Positions 1 to 12,985 of a stretch of DNA of 64,000 nt are shown piece after piece. A program made the position numbers and the translations under genes. Source of the stretch: Siniperca chuatsi (taxonomy: Eukaryota > Chordata > Actinopteri > Centrarchiformes > Sinipercidae); assembly GCF_020085105.1 (NCBI RefSeq), contig NC_058063.1, forward strand, positions 17,206,262 through 17,270,261. Direction: 5' to 3'. The notes beneath the pieces were generated by a model. The model saw only the letters and a program-made list of their open reading frames with translations. It was not told the origin of the DNA and ran no database searches. Each line of letters begins with the position of its first letter. Position 1 is the first letter of the stretch.

Positions 1-121
1 ATCTGGAAACGTGTTTCAGTCACAGTAAAAAAAAAAAAAAAAATGCATGCTATTGTAATGAAGTTTGCTTGAAGTTTTTACTGAAGTTCATGTGCTGTAG
101 ATCTATATTGTAACACAAAGA

Positions 122-904
<783 letters not shown>

Positions 905-910
905 AAAACC

Positions 911-970
911 TGCCAGTTCCTGGGAATCAGCATCACAGAGAACCTGACATGGTCCTCTCACATCTCCAAG
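911..970 (+). mobile_element. LINE reverse-transcriptase remnant
   Basis: A 60-base piece reads CQFLGISITENLTWSSHIS, which resembles the segment C-terminal to the catalytic core in fish non-LTR retrotransposon reverse transcriptases. It is an isolated fossil with no flanking open frame. The preceding G-rich stretch (855-905) looks like part of another common fish repeat. Confidence 0.6.
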
Positions 971-1028
971 TTTCATGGTTAAAATGGTCAAGGTTAGGGG
1001 TTAGGATTAGGGAATGCATTATGTCAAT

Positions 1029-1047
1029 GTGTGTGTGTGTGTGTGTC
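1029..1047. repeat. Short (TG)n tract
   Basis: Nine TG units follow a segment starting GCATTATGTCAATG. The same segment precedes the (TG)n tract at 9301 upstream of gene 2, so the two tracts are at homologous positions. Confidence 0.85.
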
Positions 1048-1455
1048 AATCATTTAATAAAATAAAGTAAAAAATACCACAATGTATTGCAAGTAAAATC
1101 ATTCTAAATGCTATTTAAGTAGAGTAAGAAGTATTAGCAGTAAAATGCATACACAGTATCAAAAGTACATTTATTCATTAGGCAGCACAGTGGTCCCTTG
1201 CAGTGTTACATTACTGGATTGCTACTGACTCATTTACATTTAAGCAGCATTTAGATCTCACAGCTTGTTGAGGTGATGCTAATTTAACCTACTAAATTTA
1301 ATTTTTGCATCATAAATGTTGGTAAACTCATAATCTACAAAGCTTCTAATTTAAAATCTGTGTTTACCATTGCCTGGCAGCCCAATAGTACAGTTCACCA
1401 TAACCAGCTTTTCAACTTTTTGTTGTTACGTTTCAGGTACAGGAAACTGAAAGTG

Positions 1456-4400
1456 ATGGCAAATGGACCAGCCCTGTCCACTGCTAGAAGGGGTGAAATT
1501 TATGTGGGAAGCGAAATCAGAGACTCCCTCTCACTGTTGGATGTTCTCCATGCAAATCAGTTCGAAGGAGAGTCTTTTGATCCAAAACTTCTTGAGCAGA
1601 CAGAGGAAAACTTTTACAGAGGGGCCCCACCCAAATGGTTAAACTTTCACATTAGTGAACAGTCACATGGCACTGGAAGTCCTTTTATTAAACGGGATGG
1701 ATACGATGCACTTGTGCAACAAATTCGCCAAAGAAGAAAAACACACCCTGGAATATCAACTGTTAAACTGTTCCACCAGCCAGGATGTGGGGGAACCACA
1801 CTGGCCATGCAGGTGTTGTGGGACTTGAGGAAAACCTTCAGGTGTGCTGTTTTAACAGGCTCTACCTCAGACATCACAAACATTGCAGAGCAGGTGGTCC
1901 ACCTTTTCACAGCAGGCAGTCAAGGCAACCAGAACACTGTGCTGCTGCTACTGAATGATGAGCAGAATTTGGAAAATCTGCAAGTCAGCATTATGATGAA
2001 GATTGCTGAGCAGAAGATAGTCACCCATATGCCTGTGGCGATTTTCCTCAGCTGTGTTAGAAAGGATGCAGTTCCACAGAGTGACCACTATGTCGTCCTA
2101 CAGGAAGTGCTTTCAGACACAGAGAAGAAAAAATTTAATGAGAAAAAGGAGGAGCTCAGCAGAAGATACAGTGATAAATGCAAACTATTCCATGGCTTTA
2201 ACATAATGCAAAGCAATTTCTCTCAAGCTTACATCCAGGAGGCATGCGCTGTATTCAAAACCATCAAGAAAGCAAATAGACCACTGAAGACCCAGCTTGC
2301 TGCCCTCCTGTCCCTGCTGAATGCCTACGTACCAGGCTCATATCTCCTGGAGTCTCAGTGCCTGGACTTCTTAAAACATGAAGACTCCATCCATGGAGAC
2401 CTTTCACTGGAGGACAGAATGAAGCCCTTTAGTGATCTCATCATCACCTTCCAACAAGACACAAGATCTGAAAAAAAAGTCAGCATGGCTCACCCTATGA
2501 TAGCACAGCGTTGTACTGAATTGATGGCTGAGGCCGGTGTGACCAGAAGTGACACAGCAAGAAACTTCTTGACCTTTTTATGCAGAGATGAGGTTCCTCC
2601 ATCTTTGCTGGGTTTTGCCAAAGACATGTTAACCAAAAGAGAAATGAAAAAAGAAAAGAACCCAATCAATAACACGGAGATTACAGTGGACAAAGAAAAG
2701 TTTTCTAGACTGATTCTAGATATTCAAAAGATAGAAAAGAACCCAGTCGAGAGTGCATCAGTTTTAAAGATAGCAACAAAAATATTTGATCAAAATCCAT
2801 TTTTTCCACAAGCACTTGCTCGTTTTTATTACATAGAACTAAAAGACTACAACAATGCAGAAATGTGGGCAAAGACAGCAAAGGAAAGAGATCCCCAAAA
2901 TTCATTCATTGCTGATACACTGGGCCAAGTCCATAAGAACCATTTGAAGAACATTGAAGAGCGTTCTGCCAAACCAAGAAAAATTTGGAAACTGGCCAGA
3001 AAAGCCATTGAAGCTTTCAAACATGAAGAACAACTTGCTGAAAAAGAACATGGGACAGACATGAAAGAAGATGGCAAGGCCAAAATCGCATATGTTTTTA
3101 ACATCAGAGGGCAGATTGGTTACCTGCAGGTTTGCAACCTTGTGTTTGACCTACTTGGAGACAACAAACTCTCTAATGGTCTAATAAACAGAGATGAGGT
3201 TGAGAAGAAATGTGCATTCCTTAATAAATATCTGACTTACTCAAAACCTGACATGAAGAAAGAAAATCCCTCACACATTTTTGAAGACATCACAGAATGC
3301 TACACGATGTATGTCGGAGACTCCCCAACAAAACATTTCAAACAAAAAGGTGGTGATTTCATCCAGAAGCTTATACAAATCCTGGATGACCCCTTTGCTG
3401 TAGTACTCTCATGTCTTGACACTGAATCACAGCATAACGAAATAACTACGTGGTGGAGAGACATCTTTCTACGTTCCTCTTGCGAGAAAATGCTCCTGAG
3501 CCCCAAAGATGCACCTGAGCTCCACCTGGTGACCCTCCTCCTGTGCTGGCCTACAGACAGTGAAGACAAATGTGTCTTTGACCTTAGTCAATTAATTCAG
3601 TATATGCGCTGCTCTTATGACAATGCATACAAGACATACTTTCAATCAATGTACCTCCGTCCTCTGTTTTTCATTGGAAAAGGTCACGATCTGAACAGAA
3701 TTGTTCACAGAAAAGTCTTTGAGGGATTGATTTCTAAGCAAAATAAGGAAGCAATACAAGATTGGAGCAATGAGAAGATTTTCCAAGATCCCATTGTTCA
3801 AGCACACCTTCTCAAAGTTGATGGGGTGGTACGAAACTACAGAGTCTATGCAACTATTGGTGGCAAAGAGATTGAGTTGGATGCAAACCTGCGAAACAGC
3901 CTCTGGACACCACGCCAAGTTTCCTTTTGCCTTGGATTTACCATCAAAGGTCCTGTAGCCTTTGGCATCCAGACAAAAACTGCAGAAAAGGGTAAGAAGG
4001 GTGACATATTATAACTACCTATCTGGCAGAAATTCAAAAATAGTTCCAGACTTAAAGGTGGGGTATGCGATTCTGGAGAAATCCAATACCATGACAAATA
4101 CATGATATAGAGCGAACAACAACACAGCAAGTAACGTAACTGACGTTAGCTAGGCTGTGGGTTAGCAGACTGTCCCTACAGTTGCTGCTGCGAAGCTAAC
4201 AGCCAGAGAGGACGAGACGGTTTCCCAGAGCCAGCACACCAGCTCCAGACAGCGATACTCACAACTCTCCTGCTACTATAGCTAACATCACAACAACAGC
4301 AAATCTTGGCAGACTAGAAAGTAAGCTGAATGTCTGTGGGCAAGTCATTTAACGTTACCTGACACACAAATCATGGCTGGAATAGTGCTGTGTGGCTCAG

Positions 4401-5636
4401 TCCAAGCCACTGTATATTTCCCATTTACAGAGCCAGGCTGTGTACAAACACCGGAGTTTTCAGCGCACACACTGAATGGCTAGCTAGTGGACTGTGAGGA
4501 GATATTCGCTGAATTTCACAAAATGATGTGTATTGGATTAGAATCGCATACCCCACCTTTAAGTCTAACTTGCTGTTTTCAGTATTGTTCCTTATTGATT
4601 TAACTTGTTCTGATCTCCTCTGCTCTGTTCTGGATGAAAATACAGAATAGAATAGTTACTCCTTGTAAATTTAAATTATTACAGTGCATAATTTTAACAA
4701 CTTGAACCAGCAAAGAAATAATCCCTATGATGTTTCGATTATTCTGAAAAACATTATGATCCTTGCTGTTATCTTGTCAATGAGGGTCAGGAATTTGCCA
4801 TCTACGTTTTTGGTAGATGGTTCAGTAACATTACATCATGAGACATGACAAAATTTAAACATACCCCAATCACAAGACCTGTCCTCTGTCCACTTTTATT
4901 ACTATTGACTGGAGACTATTAAATTGTGATTTAATATAAATACCTTTATATTAAAGACTGTTCACAGAAAGGCCTTTGAATTATCCAGAGTAACTGAGGC
5001 ATTGTTTTTGGAGAGTCACGTTGAATGTTTTAAATGTTATTTTTCATTGTGTGCACCACTAATGAAATCCTATTCCATTGTACTGTGTAGCAGTAGAGGT
5101 CTCAGAGGTGGATATCTCAAAACCTGGGCAAATAAAACCAGAACTTTTTGCCTGGCCAGATACCACTAGAGGTAAGTAATGTGCAAAAAATAAAAATTAG
5201 GATTGAGTAATGATAAGATGACTTCACATAGTGGCATCAAACATCATTGCTACCCTCTGTTTAAACATGATTTCAGTTCCCTGGTTGAGAATTTGAACAT
5301 ATGACCATTACAACTTCTAGTATTCACTGTTTGTTTTCTTTGCTTTTATCTTCCATGACAGCCTCAGGTCAGCATTTCATGGATCGCCATCAGACAGCTC
5401 TGATTAACAGAGTGAGCGACACAGGAGCCATCCTTGATAAGCTCAAGGATAAGGGGTTAATCTCAAATGAGAATTATGATGCTGTGAGAGCTTTAAAAAC
5501 CACACAAGACCAGATGAGTGGCATTCTTCAGTGTTTGACTTCAGCCGGCACAAGAGGCAAAGACGCTCTCTATGAAATCCTTAAAAGGATGAAGAGTATG
5601 AGGCCTCTCATGAATGAGCTTGAGGAAACTGAATAA
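1456..5636 (+). CDS. Gene 1: SAMD9-like NTPase/TPR/OB protein with C-terminal CARD
   Basis: Three coding exons are inferred: 1437-3991 (ATG at 1456), 5091-5171 and 5362-5636, giving about 963 aa. The first carries the SAMD9/SAMD9L core. It starts near the end of the Sir2-like region and has a P-loop variant PGCGGTTLA at residues 109-117, a Walker B-like LLLLND at about 163, a TPR-rich middle and an OB-fold-like end (GPVAF). SAM, AlbA and most of the Sir2-like domain are absent. The exon follows a good acceptor (TTTCAG, 1431-1436) and ends at GG|GTAAG in phase 1; both later exons continue in phase, and the last encodes a CARD. The ATG has a G at -3 and +4. Compared with gene 2, it lacks FIIND and has in-frame losses in the TPR half. 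By family knowledge SAMD9L proteins are interferon-linked cytosolic antiviral sensors; a CARD suggests caspase or ASC recruitment. An upstream coding exon cannot be excluded. Confidence 0.8.
4056..4558. mobile_element. 503-bp MITE with perfect TIRs and TTAA target duplication
   Basis: The element starts AGGTGGGGTATGCGATTCT and ends with the exact reverse complement (19 bp, 4540-4558). TTAA flanks it on both sides (4052-4055 and 4559-4562), as in piggyBac-type insertion, although the terminal bases are not the usual CCC. No transposase frame is present, so it is non-autonomous. It lies in the intron of gene 1, just after the SAMD9-like exon. Confidence 0.88.
5091..5171 (+). CDS. Gene 1 linker exon
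   Basis: An 81-base exon candidate sits between an acceptor (TGTGTAG, ends 5090) and a strong donor (G|GTAAGT after 5171). It enters and leaves in phase 1, matching both neighbours, and encodes about 27 residues including VDISKPGQIKPELF and WPDTT. It has no domain I recognise. It occupies the place where gene 2 has the whole FIIND. Confidence 0.6.
5362..5636 (+). CDS. CARD exon of gene 1
   Basis: A single 275-base exon preceded by TCCATGACAG encodes about 91 residues beginning ASGQHFMDRHQTAL and ending NELEETE before TAA. The pattern of six-helix death-fold hydrophobics (LINRV, AILDKL, LISNENYDAV, GKDALYEIL) matches the CARDs that terminate fish NLRP1-like and ASC-like proteins. It is strongly similar to the CARD exon at 15887-16161. 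CARDs mediate homotypic contacts with ASC or inflammatory caspases. Confidence 0.9.
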
Positions 5637-8600
5637 AGGAGCAAAACGTAAGAGTAAAAATAAGTACTCTAGCTTTGACATTTGACACTGAGATGACAAA
5701 AACTAAAGTGCATGTGAAATTGGAAAGGAGAACAGGTTGTTAAGAGTTGGAGGTGGAGAGGAAGATGCTGGACAAAATGTTATTCAGTAAATATTTAGCA
5801 TCCTTAATGTATGGGTCAAACAGCAAAGCACTTTTAGTAATAGTAACTTATTCATTTCTACTGTGAAAAGGAATGCTACAGGTCATTTATATCAGCTGAT
5901 CGCACATCAGACACCTCAGATGAAAAGAGTGACTTCATTAAAGAAATGACGCTCCTAAAACTTTGGTCATTTAAATAGTATGTCTTTTAGCATTTTGTTT
6001 ATGGATTTATGAAACATATGAAAGTATAAAACCCCTTAAGACTAACGAAACATGTATTCTCAGTGGAAAAGTCTTTTTTAAACATTTTTTGTCATATCAG
6101 TCTTTTGATGTTTGATTCATTTCTTCCATGTAAATATTCAGTGTTTTACATTAAGCAAGATAGGTCAAGCAAAACCAATGTAATTGTAAAGGGCACACTT
6201 AGGTGCATTTTTAAAGACACAGATTATGTTGTTTAAATGTTGTTTGAATTGAGTAGATTTATTTTCCTCATCTTGCCAGAACCTGGACAAAGCTTCACTG
6301 AGGGTATCAAAGAATGTAAATATGTGAGGAAGAACAGATAACTTTTCATGTTTTGCTGCAATGTGCTCGACTTAAGGCTTTGGAAATGTTAGATTTGTAT
6401 GATTAATGAAGATACTGAAGGTTTGTTTTGTTTTATTTGTAAAATAAAAAAACCAACAGGGTCCCTTCAGCTAAATGTTAAGACCAGAATAATGTGACAT
6501 GGATTTATCGAAGCACGTTGAGAGTTTTAATATAAAAGGGGGAAATATTTTAATCCTGTTTAATTGATTTTTTTTCCCTATATTGCCTCTGTCCGTCATG
6601 TTGTCTCTATATTGTCAAGACAAAATAAGATTATTAAGAAAAAGAATAAGATTGTCTATATCTTTGTTATTTTCAGTTTCTCATGAGCTAAAAAAGAAAA
6701 ATAATCGATCAGTAATTTCTGATTGTAAAATCTACAAACACAACATTTTCTTAGAAGTGTATTCTTATGGAGGTCTCTTGTAATTTTTTATTTTTATTTT
6801 ATATTTACTTGAAATATTTCAATACATTTTATTTCTGCAATAATAAATCTACTCCAGTTAAAGACAAAAATGTGTTTTTGTACTTGTTGTTATCTGCACA
6901 TTCATACATATTAAATAATTCAGGTGAAAATGCTGCAATATCTATGAAAATATAAAATACATACCCTTCTATTGCCTGATAATAATATTGACAATTATTG
7001 ACATTGTCTTTCTGTTATTTTGTTTTGTACTGTTTCTCCACTTCGCACAGTCTGATTTGCAGTGTGCACTTACCTCTCGGGAGCACGCAGATCCAAAGAA
7101 AAAGTTTGTAAAGCATTTTGGAAACTGAAAATTAAGGTAAATGTGAAGGAATTTGAAAAAAATGTTGGAAAACTACTGTTAATCAGAGAGAATAACCAGG
7201 TTCATCAGTGATGACAGATGGTCTGTTGCCTGTTATGAACGTTGGTGTGACCAAGTGCACATAAATAGCGTTTCCTAGGTTAACATCTGCCACAAACACT
7301 AAATATCCTCACAAATCATTAAAATTACTGATAGAATTCCACTTTTTTGCTCTGCAAGCTCTTGCGAGGCACATGCAGCGGCAACCTTTCAGCGCATGCG
7401 CAGAGTAGATCAGTGGCAGAAGTCAGGAAGAAACAAAAGCGTGGATGATACACGGACCCGGCTTCAATAACTTCACGAGTCACAAACATGGACTGTGTAA
7501 AACAAACTGTGGCAACAACAAGCTGTTTTTTTGTATTTGCAGCGTGTTTCTGTATTTGGTTGCTGTGTGTATTTGCAACACATGTGTTGTTGAATTGATG
7601 AAGATGTTTTCTTAATTGGCTTGTGTTTTGTCTATTTGCATGTTTTTTGTTAAGTCGCAGTGCGTTTGCCCTTGTCAGCCACAGTAAATTACGGTTCTTT
7701 GAAGGGAGCCGGATCTTATGGCTCCCAAACATTTAGTACCACTTCTGCTGGTCACTGCCTCAGTTACTTTCTTATTTGTTGCAAGAAATAAATATGCAAG
7801 ATTCTTTATCTGCAATAAATAGAAATATTCGGTCATACTGATGGTTAAAAATTGGAATATGTCAAGAATAACGATCCTAGTTGTATAACAAAAACAACAC
7901 CCTACTAATGAAAAAGTATGGTTAATAAATAATTACACAACTCTATACAGATACATACAGTATTTAAATTTAATTGGTATGATGTAATATAAAACAAAAC
8001 ACATATATAAAACAATATTTCTGCTCTGTTCCAAGGTGTAATATGTAGGTCGTCATGCACTTCTTTTTCCGGGGGACCTCCACACTCCTTTAAAGCCTCG
8101 TTGTGTCACGTTTGTGTGATGTATTATAGTCTACAGCAAGCTATGATGGATAGCAGAAACACATAAGCTAGTTATAAAAAGGTTATAAATTCGTGAGGTT
8201 ATTAGAAGGATCAGCTCTTTATTGTGATTAGAAAAGAGCAGAGGAGCAGAATTGCTTGTTGACCGTCGCGGAGAAATGCGCTTCTGGTGTGAACAGCCAG
8301 GCTGCTGCTCGCAGGAGAAATGAGTTAGTGTAGCTAAAAGTCAATGTTGACTTATTTTAACTTACGTGTTGCATAAACCTAACCAAACTGCGACCGTTAA
8401 ACAACGTTAACCACGTGTTTGTTACTGTTACCGTGACTACGAAGGCGTGGTATTTGGACGCGTCTGCTCTCCACAGAAGTTAATGGGACGGATTGGCGGA
8501 TGCACTGCACGCAAGTTGAAAGTGTAGTCAAGGTATTTGTACACAGATTGAAGAGGCTGAGTGGAAAAGCAGTGATAACCAAATATTCTCTGGTTCCAAA

Positions 8601-8690
8601 TTCTCAAATGAGACTTTCTTTGTTATGTATTATTGTGAACTGAATATCTCTGGGTTTTGGACTTTCGGTTGATCAAAACAAATTTGAAAT
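5637..8690. other. 3' flank shared with gene 2, then gene-free DNA
   Basis: From 5637 to about 6960 the sequence is recognisably homologous to the 3' flank of gene 2 (16162-17340), including an AATAAA near 6841. The shared stretch marks the duplicated unit. Between about 6960 and 8690 I see no gene; a 135-codon frame on the minus strand at 7325-7732 has no supporting features. Confidence 0.6.
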
Positions 8691-8699
8691 GTGGAGACG

Positions 8700-8938
8700 T
8701 CACATTGGACTCAATATTACTGCATTTGTTTTGCAGATTAGAGGAAGTGTATCCTGACAAAGCCCCACCCACTCAGAGAACAAGAACAAAACTGTAGAGG
8801 TGTGAGTTTGCTTGAGGAAGTGTGAGTTTGAGGAAGCCACACAGCTATGAACGAAGCAGATGTCAGTTGAAGATAAAGCTGAGGTCAGTTGCAATATTTA
8901 AAATGAGTTTTACTTGAAGTTACTTAAACTATGTGACT
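8700..8938 (+). promoter_or_regulatory. Conserved 5' block of gene 2 (putative promoter/5'UTR)
   Basis: This block is repeated, with changes, upstream of gene 3 (about 17700-17916). Shared elements include an ETS/PU.1-like GAGGAAGTG that recurs as closely spaced GTGTGAGTTTG...GAGGAAG units, a segment AGATGTCA(G/A)(T/C)TGAAGATAAAGC, and AGTTTTACTTGAAGTTACTTAAACTAT. Conservation between two array units suggests regulatory or 5'UTR function. No clear TATA box or interferon response element was seen. Confidence 0.45.
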
Positions 8939-9064
8939 ATGGGAAATGCCACTGTGTTTGGTAAATCCCTGAAGTTGCTCAGTAAAATAGCTATAGACGT
9001 CCTAGCCCTGTTTGACACTGGCCTGTCTACTAAGTGGGAGGCAATCCCTGATACTTCCTGTTAG
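8939..9064 (+). other. Short conserved frame MGNATVFGKS..., possible decayed first exon or uORF
   Basis: A 41-codon frame starts MGNATVFGKSLKLL and stops at TAG (9062). A related frame lies at the same place before gene 3 (17917-). Splicing from its internal GTAAAT site to the gene 2 main exon would give a stop at once, so it does not join simply. Gly at position 2 would fit N-myristoylation if it is translated. I do not recognise the family. It may be a relic of an N-terminal exon or an upstream ORF. Confidence 0.3.
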
Positions 9065-9300
9065 AGTTTGAGGAGACTATTTTCTGCTGCTCTTTAGAGA
9101 AAGTGGGAAAGATTACACAACGTCGTCTTTGAAGCATTTGCTCTTGCTAAAATAAAACATATTGTGTAAAAATACTTTACCCAAAATACTTCAGATTCCC
9201 TGGGTCCACCTGCAAACTGCAAACAAACATCTTAGGTGCTTAGTTAAGGACTGCATTATGTCAATGAGGGTCCTCACAAGTATAGAAGTCTTTCTATACG

Positions 9301-9326
9301 TGTGTGTGTGTGTGTGTGTGTGTGTC
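9301..9326. repeat. (TG)n microsatellite
   Basis: About 13 TG units lie in the region upstream of the gene 2 main exon, homologous in position to the tract at 1029. Confidence 0.9.
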
Positions 9327-9701
9327 ACTTATTCACTAAAGTAACAGCACCACAATGTCTGTTGCAAATAAAGGCTTTCAAAATGTTACTTCAGTGAAGG
9401 TACAGACGTATTAGCGGCAAAAACACTTACAGTATCAAAAGTAAAATGACTGACTAACAGCACAGTGGTCCCTGGCAGTGTTATATTACTGGATTGTTAT
9501 TACTGACTCATGTAAGCAGCATCTCATAGGTGGTCACACTGAGGCTAATTTTAACTACTACATTTCATTTGTGCATCTTAAACTGATTATAAACTGATCT
9601 GCTTTGTATGTAAAATCATAATCTTCAAACCTTCTGATTTAAAATGTTTTGTTTTTTTTGTTTGTTTTTCACATTAATTAAGGTACAGGAAACTGAAAGT
9701 G

Positions 9702-12700
9702 ATGGCAAATGGACCAGCCCTGTCCACTGCTAGAAGGGGTGAAATTTACGTGGGAAGCGAAATCAGAGACTCCCTCTCACTGTTGGATGTTCTCCATGCA
9801 AATCAGTTCGAAGGAGAGTCTTTTGATCCAAAACTTCTTGAGCAGACAGAGGAAAACTTTTACAGAGGAGCCCCACCCAAATGGTTAAACTTTCACATTA
9901 GTGAACAGTCACATGGCACTGGAAGTCCTTTTATTAAACGGGATGGATACGATGCACTTGTGCAACAAATTCGCCAAAGAAGAAAAACACACCCTGGAAT
10001 ATCAACTGTTAAACTGTTCCACCAGCCAGGATGTGGGGGAACCACACTGGCCATGCAGGTGTTGTGGGACTTGAGGAAAACCTTCAGGTGTGCTGTTTTA
10101 ACAGGCTCTACCTCAGACATCACAAAAATTGCAGAGCAGGTGGTCCACCTTTTCACAGCAGGCAGTCGAGGCCACCAGAACACTGTGCTGCTGCTACTGA
10201 ATGATGAGCAGAATTTGGAAAATCTGCAAGACAACATTATGATGAAGATTGCTGAGCAGAAGATAGATATTGATATGCCTGTAGTAATTTTACTCAACTG
10301 TGTGAGAGCAAGTGACCATGTCATCCTTAACAAGGAGCATTCTTACATAGTGAAACAAAACTTTAAGAGGAATGAGAGAAAACATGTCATCCTCAAAAAG
10401 GAACTTTCAGACACAGAGAAGCAAAAATTTAATGAGAAAAAGGAGGAGCTCAGCAGAAGATACAGTGATAAATGCAAACTATTCCATGGCTTTAACATAA
10501 TGCAAAGCAATTTCTCTCAAGCTTACATCCAGGAGGCATGCGCTGTATTCAAAACAATCAAGAAAGCAAATAGACACCAGCTGAAGACCCAGCTTGCTGC
10601 CCTCCTGTCCCTGCTGAATGCCTACGTACCAGGCTCATATCTCCTGGAGTCTCAGTGCCTGGACTTCTTAAAACATGAAGACTCCATCCATGGAGACCTT
10701 TCACTGGAGGACAGAATGAAGCCCTTTAGTGATCTCATCATCACCTTCCAACAAGACACAAGATCTGAAAAAAAAGTGAGCATGGCTCACCCTATGATAG
10801 CACAGCGTTGTACTGAATTGATGGCTGAGGCCGGTGTGACCAGAAGTGACACAGCAAAAAAAGTCTTGACCTGTTTATGCAGAGATGAGGTTCCTCCATC
10901 TTTGCTGGGTTTTGTCAAAGACATGCTGCTCAAAAGGGAAATAAAAAAAGAGGAAAAAATTAATAATAGAGAACAGCATCACATGGGACCAAGGAGAAGA
11001 GAAGAGGACCAAGAGAGGTTTTCTAGACTGATTCTAGATATTGAGGAGATGGAGGACAAAAAACAGAGTGCATCAGTTTTAAAAGTTGCATCAAATACAT
11101 TTGTTCAGAATTCTTTGTTTCCTCAAGCACTTGCTCGTTTTTATTATACAGAACTGAAAGACTACAACAAGGCTGAAATGTGGGCAAAGACAGCAAAGGA
11201 AAGAGATCCCAAAAAATCATTCATTGCTGATACACTGGGCCAAGTCCATAAGAACCATCTAAGGAACAAAGAGTCTCCTGCCAAACCAAGAGAAATTTTG
11301 CAACTGGCCACAAAAGCCATTGAAGCTTTCAAAGATGAAGAACGACTTGCTGAAAATGAACGTGGGAAAGACATGAAAGAAGATGGCAAGGCCAAAGTCT
11401 TGCGTGCTTTTAACACTAGAGGGCAGTTTGGTTACCTGCAGGTTTGCAACCTTGTGTTTGACCTACTTGTCAGTCAGAACGAAACGTGGAGGAGAGTTCT
11501 CACAAAGAATGTGTCCATGGGCTCTGTCCTGGAATTACTTGGAGACAACAAACTCTTCAGATTTAATGATCTAATAAACAGCCTCAGAGACGAGGTTGAG
11601 AAAAAGTTTGAATTTTTTGATACCTATTTAACTTACTCAGATTCTGTCATGAAAAAAGATGATGCATCATACATTTCTAGAGAGACCTCAGACTGCTACA
11701 GAAAGTATGTCGGAGACTCAGCACCCAAGAACAAAGAGAAATCTGATAAAACCACCCAGAAGCTTAAACAAAAATTGGCTGTCACTTCTGCTGGAGTACT
11801 CTCATGTCTTGACAGAAGATGCACTGTATCGGAGCTTAAACAGATTGCTACATGGTGGGAAGAAATCTGTCTAAGCAAAGATTCCACTCGACATGATTTT
11901 GCCAACTACATCCTCGCCAATATCATGCTGATAAATAAGAATGAGACTCCACCCCATTCTGACTATCAAAATGCATTTAGACAGAAAATGCCATTGGGCT
12001 CGAGAGATGCACCTGAGTTTCACATGTTAGCCCTGCTCATATGTTGGCCTACAGATGATGAAGACAAATTTGTCTCTGACCTCAATCAATTACTTAAACA
12101 TGTTCAGCATTCTTATGAACATGAATTTAAGGCACTCTTTCAATCAAGGTATCTTCGCCCTCTGTTTTTTCTTGGAAAAGGTAAAGGTCTGAGCAGACTT
12201 GTTCACAGAAGGGTCCTTGAGATCTTGTGGATTAAGGATGCAGTACGAGACTCAAACACAAACTGGAGGAATGAGAATATTTTGAAAGATCCCGTAGTCC
12301 AAGAACAACTTCTCAAAGTTGAAGGAGTGGTGCGAAACTACAGACTGTATGCGACTGTTGGAGGCACAGAGCTTGAGATGGATGTCAACCGGAGAGACAG
12401 CCTGTGGAAATCAGGTCAAGTTTCCTTTTACCTTGGATTTACCATCAGCGGTCCTGTAGCCTTTAGCATTCAGACAAGAACTACCATCAAGGGTAAGAAA
12501 TTATTACTATTATCATTATTTAAATGAGAGCACAAGCATTTCTGTTAGTTAGCTAATGTTCCTTTACATATTGGCCTGGTGCATTTCAGCAACAACGAAG
12601 TGCCTTGACTGTGTAATTTTGTCTTTTAACTTCCTGTCTCCAGCGAAAGTGGGTATGGGTTGCATTGTGTAAATTGGCATCTGCTGCTTGTGATCACCTT

Positions 12701-12925
12701 GTACTTACATTTAAGCTGGTCATTTTACTGGTATAATAATCATGGTGACTGGTCAATGTATTGGTATTTGGGTTTTATTATGTGTTTATAACAATATGAT
12801 ATCATAACAGAATAGGTTGTCTGATTGTGGGTGTTCAAAATATTTATTAATAAAATAATTCTTTATCTAAAATACAGTTTTCCATGACATGGACTTGTTA
12901 TTTTGTAACAAGCTAGTTATTCTTA

Positions 12926-12985
<60 letters not shown>

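Noticed and set aside
7325-7732. 135-codon open frame on the minus strand
   Set aside because: No domain, no splice or promoter support, low-complexity composition; likely chance or an old repeat.
8939-9683. Splicing of the MGNATVFGKS frame onto the gene 2 main exon
   Set aside because: The only donor-like site (GTAAAT near 8957) is in phase 1, and joining it to 9683 gives an immediate stop; the main exon would need a phase 2 donor.
9893-10333. 146-codon minus-strand frame opposite gene 2, with a similar one opposite gene 1
   Set aside because: Antisense shadow of the conserved SAMD9-like coding exon.
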